Below, in pieces: positions 7,548 through 12,683 of a stretch of DNA of 12,683 nucleotides (position 1 is its first letter; the number at the start of each line of letters is the position of its first letter). The notes below the pieces were generated by a model. The model worked only from the letters and a program-made list of their open reading frames with translations. It had not been told where the DNA came from and ran no database searches. Origin of the DNA: SAT2750 sp964476375 (lineage in GTDB: Bacteria > Planctomycetota > Planctomycetia > Pirellulales > Pirellulaceae); the NCBI GenBank assembly GCA_964476375.1, contig CAYYZW010000153.1:1-12683 (forward strand). Reading direction: 5' to 3'. Position numbers and translations under genes: made by a program.

Positions 7548-9002
7548 ATGAAAAAAATCCTGTTGCCATTCCTTCTCACAGCCATGGCCTGCTGGCTGCT
7601 CTCGTTGCCGCTCGCTGCCCAGGAGGCTCTCTACCTGCCCAGGCTGACGAACGACAAAAACCAGTCCCACCATGACTTCCCGATGGGAGTGCTCTCGGCG
7701 ACCGGGCGGCTGGCCGACGGAGAACGGGCGATCCTGGTCAAGGACGTCGGAGCCGAAGGTGCGGCGGCGGCCGGTGGACTGGCCGTGGGAGATCGGATCC
7801 TGATGATGGATGGACAACAGCCCTCCCCTTTCTCCATGAAGACGGACGCCGGACTGACCGGGCCGCAGGAGGCACTTGGCCAGGCCCTAGAGCGGGCCTG
7901 CGCGAGCAAGCCATACCAGCTCATCCTGACGGTCCAGAGAGGGGAGAAGATCCTGCCGCTGAAAATCACGGTGCCGGCCTCGGATTCGTTTGCGGCACGT
8001 TTTCCAGGGGAGTGTCCCAAGAGCCGAAGGTACCTGGCGGCCATTGCCGACCACCTCGTCGCCACGCAGCGGGCCGACGGCAGCTGGCAACCAGGCGTCG
8101 GGGGGGATGCCGACGTCTACATGTCGGCCTTTTGCGGCCTGGCGCTGCTGGCAGATGACCGTGCAAGTCACCGGGCGTCGATCAAGCGGGCCATCGGGTT
8201 CCTGCAGCGAAAGAGCATCTCTCAAATCGACCCCGCCGATCCCAAGGTTGGCCCCAAGAGCTGGCAGGCCGCGTCCACGGCGATTTTCCTGGCCGAGTAC
8301 CACCTGGCAACGGGTGACAGGGCCGTCCTGCAGGACCTGGAGAAATGCTGCACCCTTCTGGCGCAGCGCGTGTCACCGACCGGCACCATGGGGCACCATT
8401 TTATTGTCGGGTACGATGGCGGCGGACTTGTGATCATCAACACCCAGGCTCACCTGGCCTGGTCACTGGCGGCCAGGTGCGGGATCGCGATCGACCGGGC
8501 GGCCTGGGACCGTTCGCTCAAGGAGATTCGCGGCTCGATTGACACGAAGACGGGTGCCATCGGCTACTCCTCCCGTGCCCCCTGGAGTCCCGACATCGCT
8601 GCCCGCACCGGGGCAATGACCGCTGCACTGGAAATAGCCGGCGAGGAGCCGAAGCTTGCCAGGCAGTTTTCCGACGCCCTGGTCAAGTACCAGGGCCGCA
8701 TGCGGCATGCCCATGCGATGTCCTCCATCGGCTTGATCTATGGGACGGCCGGGGTTCGGCTGGCCAACGATGAAGGACACCGCCAGCTGATGCAAAAGTG
8801 GAAGGCCTACCTGGAACTCTGCCGCAGCGCGGCCGGCCCGGCGGTCTACTTTGGCGGCAAACGTAATTACGGGGGGGATGAATACCTGGGCCTGCACCCG
8901 ATCGGCAATGCGACGGTCGCACTGATGCTTGCCAGTGGGGAGGGAAAGCTGGCCATGCACGGGGGAAAAGAAAGGAACTGGTTCGGGACGCGGGGGCGGT
9001 AG
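7548..9002 (+). CDS. Secreted PDZ plus alpha/alpha-toroid protein (DUF6288-like)
   Basis: From the ATG at 7548 the product is 484 residues with a clear Sec signal peptide (MKKILLPFLL and following, likely cut at LAA|QE near residue 24). I chose this start because it opens the signal peptide; the frame is open further upstream to 7470. Residues about 46-142 form a PDZ domain (ILVKDVGAEGAAAAGGLAVGDRILMMDG). Residues about 160-470 are helical repeats like the terpenoid cyclase/prenyltransferase toroid, with a QW-like QRADGSWQP motif, AASTAIFLAEYHLATGD, and LHPIGNATVALMLASGEG near the end. I see no DxDD cyclase or DDxxD motif, so a sterol or hopene cyclase role is unlikely. The architecture resembles DUF6288 proteins, whose function is unknown; the PDZ domain suggests binding of a C-terminal peptide. 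It converges on the cytochrome gene, with 17 bases between stops. Confidence 0.88.
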   Translation: MKKILLPFLLTAMACWLLSLPLAAQEALYLPRLTNDKNQSHHDFPMGVLSATGRLADGERAILVKDVGAEGAAAAGGLAVGDRILMMDGQQPSPFSMKTDAGLTGPQEALGQALERACASKPYQLILTVQRGEKILPLKITVPASDSFAARFPGECPKSRRYLAAIADHLVATQRADGSWQPGVGGDADVYMSAFCGLALLADDRASHRASIKRAIGFLQRKSISQIDPADPKVGPKSWQAASTAIFLAEYHLATGDRAVLQDLEKCCTLLAQRVSPTGTMGHHFIVGYDGGGLVIINTQAHLAWSLAARCGIAIDRAAWDRSLKEIRGSIDTKTGAIGYSSRAPWSPDIAARTGAMTAALEIAGEEPKLARQFSDALVKYQGRMRHAHAMSSIGLIYGTAGVRLANDEGHRQLMQKWKAYLELCRSAAGPAVYFGGKRNYGGDEYLGLHPIGNATVALMLASGEGKLAMHGGKERNWFGTRGR

Positions 9003-9019
9003 TATTCCACGGTCGGAGA

Positions 9020-11824
9020 CTAGGGGGTGGCAGCCGCTGTCTTCTCGGCGGGTTTCACGTGGAAAATAAAGTCATTGCTAAACAGCCCGTTCGGATTCTG
9101 GACCTGGAGCAGGTGCATCCCCGGCGGCGGAATCGTGGCGAGCTCGACTTTTACCACATCCTTGTCGATCTGGATCTGGCCGTCGACTCGCCGTCCGTTA
9201 ACGAACAGGTGGGCTTCCTCACCAAAGTGGCGGCCACTCATGGTCATCGTGGTTTTCTGCTCTCCCAGGGTGGGGAACTTCTGTCTCCCCCGCTGGGACT
9301 GGATGGGGCCAAGTGTCCAGAGTGCCGGCTGGGGATGGTCCATATCGACAGCCGTTCCAATATGACCGGTGAAGGTACCCATGAAACGGCCTTCGGAGGC
9401 GAGGGAGACGAGTTCAGAGCGGGTAAAGGAAACCTGTTTGGCTTCTGTCTGGAGATAGGTGTCCTCGCCCTCGCCGGCATGGAAACGAAGTGTCAGTGGC
9501 GTTGCCTTCCTGCCCTTCAGGAGCAAACCGCTCCCTTCAAGCAGGATGGCGCCCTCGCGTGCGGAGACCTCCAGTGCATCGAGCAGGTTCGTGGTGAGGT
9601 CCTCGCCAAGAGATTCCTGGCTGAGAGTCACTTGCCTGGCAAAAGCACCGGAAAAGCCAGTGCTGCTTTCCAGCACCATGTCCCAGACAGGATCAAATCG
9701 TCGACGGCCGGCCCAGGAAAACTGCCAGATACTGCGTTCCGGGGCTCCTCGCTCGGCGACGTTTTTAAAAAAGTCAAAGTCGATAATGTTCAACCGGCCC
9801 TGTGGCAGGATCAGCCAGCGATCATACGCCCCACGCCAGGTGGGAGCTTCCATGCCGGTACCAGGGGTATTGGTGCTGACCAGGAATGGCATCCGGTGGC
9901 AGTCACCACAGACATTTCTCCGTGGTTGAAGGTCCCCCTCGATATGGAACAGCTCGAAACCGCTGCGTGCCCGGTCGGATAGCTCGTTGGTGTAGGCTCG
10001 CCGCTGGGCGGGAGGATAGGTGACGCTGAGCAGGAATTGTGCCATGGCGTCACGGGTGGCGTCGGATAATTCCCCCGCCTGGCCCTTGTCATTGAGCGTC
10101 TTGTCTCCCACGGTCATCATGGTGGTGGCAAGGCCCCCGTCAATCAGGTGGCGCGTGCTCGTGACCGGATCCTTGATATCGCTGTTGGGTTCTACCCGCT
10201 TGCGAATATTGGCACTGTTGTTGCCACCGTAAGGGTCCCCTGGGATTCCGTCCCAGTGATAGGGTTCGGTATCCCGCAGGCCCCGGATGGGCATCGTGGA
10301 CCGCGGCATGATCTGGTTGCCGCCGGTCACGATGGGTGTGTTGAGAACCCACAATAACTGGTCGGTGTGGCCGTCCGGGTGGCAACTGGCACACGAAAAT
10401 GTCCGGGTTGTGGATGCGGCCGCGGTGTTGAAGGCAATCCGGCCCTGCTTGATCTCCGGGTCAGTCGGATCCTGCATGGAGACGGTGTCACGCACACGCG
10501 GGGCCGCCGGATCCGAGAGATCGACCAGCGAGACCGTGTTGTCCACGGCATTGAGAATCCAGGCCCGGGTAGCCTGGCCGCTGGGACTTGTCTCCAGCGC
10601 TATACCCCGGGGGACGGCGCCGACGGTGACACGCCCCAGTACCATGCCGCTGGCCGTATCCACAGTAAAAACCTTGTCGGAACTGGCCGCAGAGACAACC
10701 AGGGTCGAGTCATCATCGCTGACCTGGATGGCAAAGGGTGTCGCCAGGGCCATCCCTGCTGCGGGATGGTCCGGAGCACGTGGCTCGAGATCCATGAATG
10801 CAGGCGTGCCTGCAGATCCGTCCTGGAATTCGACGCTGGTGATCTGGTTATGGAATGCGCGGTTCTCGAGTTCCTTGAGTCCATGCTTCTTGGTTCCGGC
10901 GCGGCCATTGGCATCATTGCGCGCATCAGCCTGGGCGACGAAGACCGTTCCCCTGGAGTCGACCGTGAGACCATAGAGCAGCGTCCCGAGGGTGTCGACG
11001 ACCTCGACCAGCTTGTCGGTCGTGGTGTCAAAGATATAGAGGTCACGATCGGGGACCTCGGGATGTTTGATGATGTCGGTCACGTGACCAATCGAGAGGA
11101 CGTTGTTGACCGCGATCGAGTGGCGATGGGCGTCAAACGTCTCGTATTCCTTGTCGAGTTCTCCCGTGCCGCCTGAAAGCTGGGTCTTGTTGTTGGATTC
11201 GAAGGGAAGGACGTACAGGCGATCGCCGCGGACGACGATGGCACGGGGATCCTGGGCGGTGATGGTCAGTTTCTTGGTCACCTGGCGCGTATGCACATCG
11301 ACAACGGCGATCTTGTTCTCGGAAGAGAGGGCCACGTAGGCCTTGGCATCGCTGGCAAAGGCGATGCCCACCGGTTCATCAAACCGGGTTGCCTTGCTGC
11401 GCGGATCGATGTCCTGCACGGTGGCGATCACGTGCAGGTAGGCGAGACTCCTGGGATCGGTATCGATCACGCTGACGGAATCCGAGACGTGGTTGGCCAC
11501 CCAGAGTTCCTTGCCGTCAGGCCGCATGGCGAGCCCGACCGGGTCAATACCCACATCCACGCGAGCAACGATCCTGCGGTTTCTCGTATCGATCACGTCC
11601 ACCGTATCGGCCGGAGTATTGACGACAAAGACGTGGCCGCCGTGGCTGACAATCGGTCGGGCGTGGGGGCTCATGAACGAGGAATGCCCGATGGCAGCCG
11701 GAGGCTGGGAGGAACGGCCATGGCCGGCATAACTCCAGAGTTTGTCGGTGTTATGTGTCAGTGCAGCGATGACCTGGAAACGTCGGGGGGGCCGGAGAGT
11801 CATGTTTTTATCCCGTGGAGACAT
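9020..11824 (-). CDS. YVTN beta-propeller / di-haem cytochrome c / TIG-like fusion protein
   Basis: From the ATG at 11824 the product is 934 residues. Residues about 56-446 hold YVTN-type blades (VVNTPADTVDVIDT, LWVANHVSDSVSVIDTD, AYVALSSENKIAVVDV, WILNAVDNTVSLVDL). Two c-type haem sites follow: CASCH (residues 478-482) and CGDCH (639-643), with a possible Met ligand in GTGMEAPTWRGAYD. Residues about 846-924 look like a TIG/IPT immunoglobulin-like domain (MTMSGRHFGEEAHLFVNG, MHLLQVQNPNG). Haem attachment needs export, yet no signal peptide is visible at either candidate start (11824 or 11803) or in the other upstream frames. The domain set suggests a periplasmic or surface electron-transfer or binding protein; the partner is unknown. 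The gene lies 115 bases after the second sulfatase gene on the same strand and may be read with it. Confidence 0.85.
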   Translation of the reverse strand: MSPRDKNMTLRPPRRFQVIAALTHNTDKLWSYAGHGRSSQPPAAIGHSSFMSPHARPIVSHGGHVFVVNTPADTVDVIDTRNRRIVARVDVGIDPVGLAMRPDGKELWVANHVSDSVSVIDTDPRSLAYLHVIATVQDIDPRSKATRFDEPVGIAFASDAKAYVALSSENKIAVVDVHTRQVTKKLTITAQDPRAIVVRGDRLYVLPFESNNKTQLSGGTGELDKEYETFDAHRHSIAVNNVLSIGHVTDIIKHPEVPDRDLYIFDTTTDKLVEVVDTLGTLLYGLTVDSRGTVFVAQADARNDANGRAGTKKHGLKELENRAFHNQITSVEFQDGSAGTPAFMDLEPRAPDHPAAGMALATPFAIQVSDDDSTLVVSAASSDKVFTVDTASGMVLGRVTVGAVPRGIALETSPSGQATRAWILNAVDNTVSLVDLSDPAAPRVRDTVSMQDPTDPEIKQGRIAFNTAAASTTRTFSCASCHPDGHTDQLLWVLNTPIVTGGNQIMPRSTMPIRGLRDTEPYHWDGIPGDPYGGNNSANIRKRVEPNSDIKDPVTSTRHLIDGGLATTMMTVGDKTLNDKGQAGELSDATRDAMAQFLLSVTYPPAQRRAYTNELSDRARSGFELFHIEGDLQPRRNVCGDCHRMPFLVSTNTPGTGMEAPTWRGAYDRWLILPQGRLNIIDFDFFKNVAERGAPERSIWQFSWAGRRRFDPVWDMVLESSTGFSGAFARQVTLSQESLGEDLTTNLLDALEVSAREGAILLEGSGLLLKGRKATPLTLRFHAGEGEDTYLQTEAKQVSFTRSELVSLASEGRFMGTFTGHIGTAVDMDHPQPALWTLGPIQSQRGRQKFPTLGEQKTTMTMSGRHFGEEAHLFVNGRRVDGQIQIDKDVVKVELATIPPPGMHLLQVQNPNGLFSNDFIFHVKPAEKTAAATP
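9896..9910 (-). other. Haem c attachment motif CGDCH
   Basis: These codons encode Cys-Gly-Asp-Cys-His, the second CxxCH site in the same protein, about 160 residues after the first. Confidence 0.85.
10379..10393 (-). other. Haem c attachment motif CASCH
   Basis: These five codons of the cytochrome fusion gene encode Cys-Ala-Ser-Cys-His, the first CxxCH site for covalent haem, directly after the beta-propeller. Confidence 0.85.
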
Positions 11825-11939
11825 GAGATTTCCAGTAAAAGGGGCGAGCTGGCCTCTTGCTAGATAATGTAACAGGTTTGCCGGACTAAGTTGCTTGTCA
11901 CGAGGTATCCGTTTTGTTTCGAGGTAACCGCTGGAGTTG
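11825..11939. other. Gap between second sulfatase and cytochrome fusion genes
   Basis: This 115-base stretch, read on the minus strand, is relatively A/T-rich. It contains a CTTAGT-N17-TTATCT arrangement that is at best a weak promoter match. The cytochrome frame stays open through it, but the encoded residues show no signal peptide or conserved pattern. Confidence 0.3.
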
Positions 11940-12683
11940 TTACCTGCGGATCTTGATCGTCTCTGTCTTGAAGTGCTGTATATGAGTGGGGAAATCTGCC
12001 CCGACAAAAGCGGCAAATTGCACGACCCCGTCAGTGACCGCCCGGGGAACATGGAACTCCACAGCAAGCTTTCCCTGGCCGCGGATATGGTACACCTGCC
12101 TCTCAATCCGCCTGGACTCCTTACCCTGGACCAGGGTGACGTGGATTTTCTGCTGTTCGAGCCTGGCCGGTAACTTGTAATGGATCATGATCGTGGCCAC
12201 GCCCCCCGGGACGATCGTTTTGGGAAGCCCGACACGGAAGAGATTCATCTCCTTGGGTGCCTTGGCAGCAGGTTTCTTTGGGCGGCGGGCCTCGGATTCC
12301 GCTTCCTGGGTGCGCACAAAGGCCTCCCGTGCCTCGGCATTCTCCCGGTCCCGGTACATCGCGAGCATGGGATCCCCGGTCTTCTGCATCCATTCCATCA
12401 GCCGTTCACGCTGCTGATGGATCACCTGCTTGTGGCGGGGGCTGTGAATCAGGTTGACCAGGCAGTCCGGGTCCTTTTCCACATCGAAGAATTCCTCGCC
12501 CACGCGGTGCTTGTAGATCGCCAGGCGCTGTGAGAGTACGGGGTTGTCCGGCGCCAGCTTGACCATCTGGCGATACGTGTTGGTGCCGGTGGTGGCCGTG
12601 GCAAAGACCCGCGTCCCGTTGGACCAGGGGTTAAAGATGTAGAGAAACTTCTTGGTTTGCACCGCCCGCATCGGATCGCGCGA
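11940..12683 (-). CDS. C-terminal part of a second sulfatase, N-terminus outside window
   Basis: The frame is open to the right edge of the window, so the N-terminal catalytic part, including the formylglycine site, is not seen; 247 residues are visible. The first part matches the end of the sulfatase fold in planctomycete-type members: MRAVQTKKFLYIFNPWSNG and then EEFFDVEKDPDCLVNL, the usual closing element. A helical stretch (QQRERLMEWMQKTGDPML) follows. A charged linker rich in Lys, Ala and Pro (around RRPKKPAAKAPK) leads to a beta-rich domain of about 100 residues with no motif I recognise. The catalytic Cys cannot be checked here. It differs from the first sulfatase, which ends in HEAT-like repeats. 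It lies upstream of the YVTN/cytochrome gene on the same strand. Confidence 0.85.
   Translation of the reverse strand, partial: SRDPMRAVQTKKFLYIFNPWSNGTRVFATATTGTNTYRQMVKLAPDNPVLSQRLAIYKHRVGEEFFDVEKDPDCLVNLIHSPRHKQVIHQQRERLMEWMQKTGDPMLAMYRDRENAEAREAFVRTQEAESEARRPKKPAAKAPKEMNLFRVGLPKTIVPGGVATIMIHYKLPARLEQQKIHVTLVQGKESRRIERQVYHIRGQGKLAVEFHVPRAVTDGVVQFAAFVGADFPTHIQHFKTETIKIRR

Noticed and set aside
7548..9002. The toroid protein as a squalene-hopene or terpenoid cyclase.
   Set aside because: No DxDD or DDxxD motif is visible, only one weak QW-like motif is present, and it has a PDZ domain and a secretion signal.
11785..11791. A run of seven G that could cause a frameshift at the cytochrome gene's 5' end.
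   Set aside because: Both alternative frames reach stop codons within a few codons, upstream and downstream of the run, so neither an insertion nor a deletion there would restore a leader.

Overview
The window (about 60% G+C, dense, few short gaps) reads as chromosomal DNA of a planctomycete or a close PVC-group relative. I infer this from the mix of families: two formylglycine sulfatases, a DUF1501 protein, a DUF1080 (3-keto-disaccharide hydrolase-like) protein, an NHL propeller, a YVTN-propeller/cytochrome c fusion, a PDZ-toroid protein and an esterase fusion. Every complete gene except the cytochrome fusion has a visible Sec, Tat or lipoprotein export signal. I see no tRNA, rRNA, CRISPR array, transposase or phage gene.

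Layout from left to right. Position 2-1630 (+) is the 3' part of a two-domain esterase: an alpha/beta hydrolase fused to an SGNH hydrolase. It converges, 8 bases away, on a minus-strand pair: a sulfatase with C-terminal HEAT-like repeats (4687 down to 2762), then a Tat-exported NHL propeller protein (2736 down to 1639). A 236-base divergent region separates that pair from a DUF1501 protein with a Tat signal (about 4924-6279, +). This converges on a DUF1080 protein (7033 down to 6305, -). A second divergent region (7034-7283) precedes a 57-residue lipoprotein carrying a zinc-ribbon-like four-cysteine motif (7284-7457, +) and a PDZ plus alpha/alpha-toroid protein (7548-9002, +). The last unit is on the minus strand: the C-terminal third or so of a second sulfatase (12683 down to 11940, cut by the window edge), then a large YVTN-propeller/di-haem cytochrome c/TIG-like protein (11824 down to 9020).

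Functionally the window looks like part of an envelope or secreted programme for decorated polysaccharides: removal of sulfate (two sulfatases), removal of acyl groups (double esterase) and possibly glycoside processing (DUF1080). It also holds propeller and cytochrome proteins that may serve binding or electron transfer. No glycoside hydrolase, transporter, regulator or formylglycine-generating enzyme is present, so a true utilisation locus cannot be claimed. The points most worth a second look are the tiny zinc-ribbon lipoprotein, the repeated 'sulfatase then beta-propeller' arrangement, the double-hydrolase fusion and the cytochrome protein with no recognisable signal peptide.
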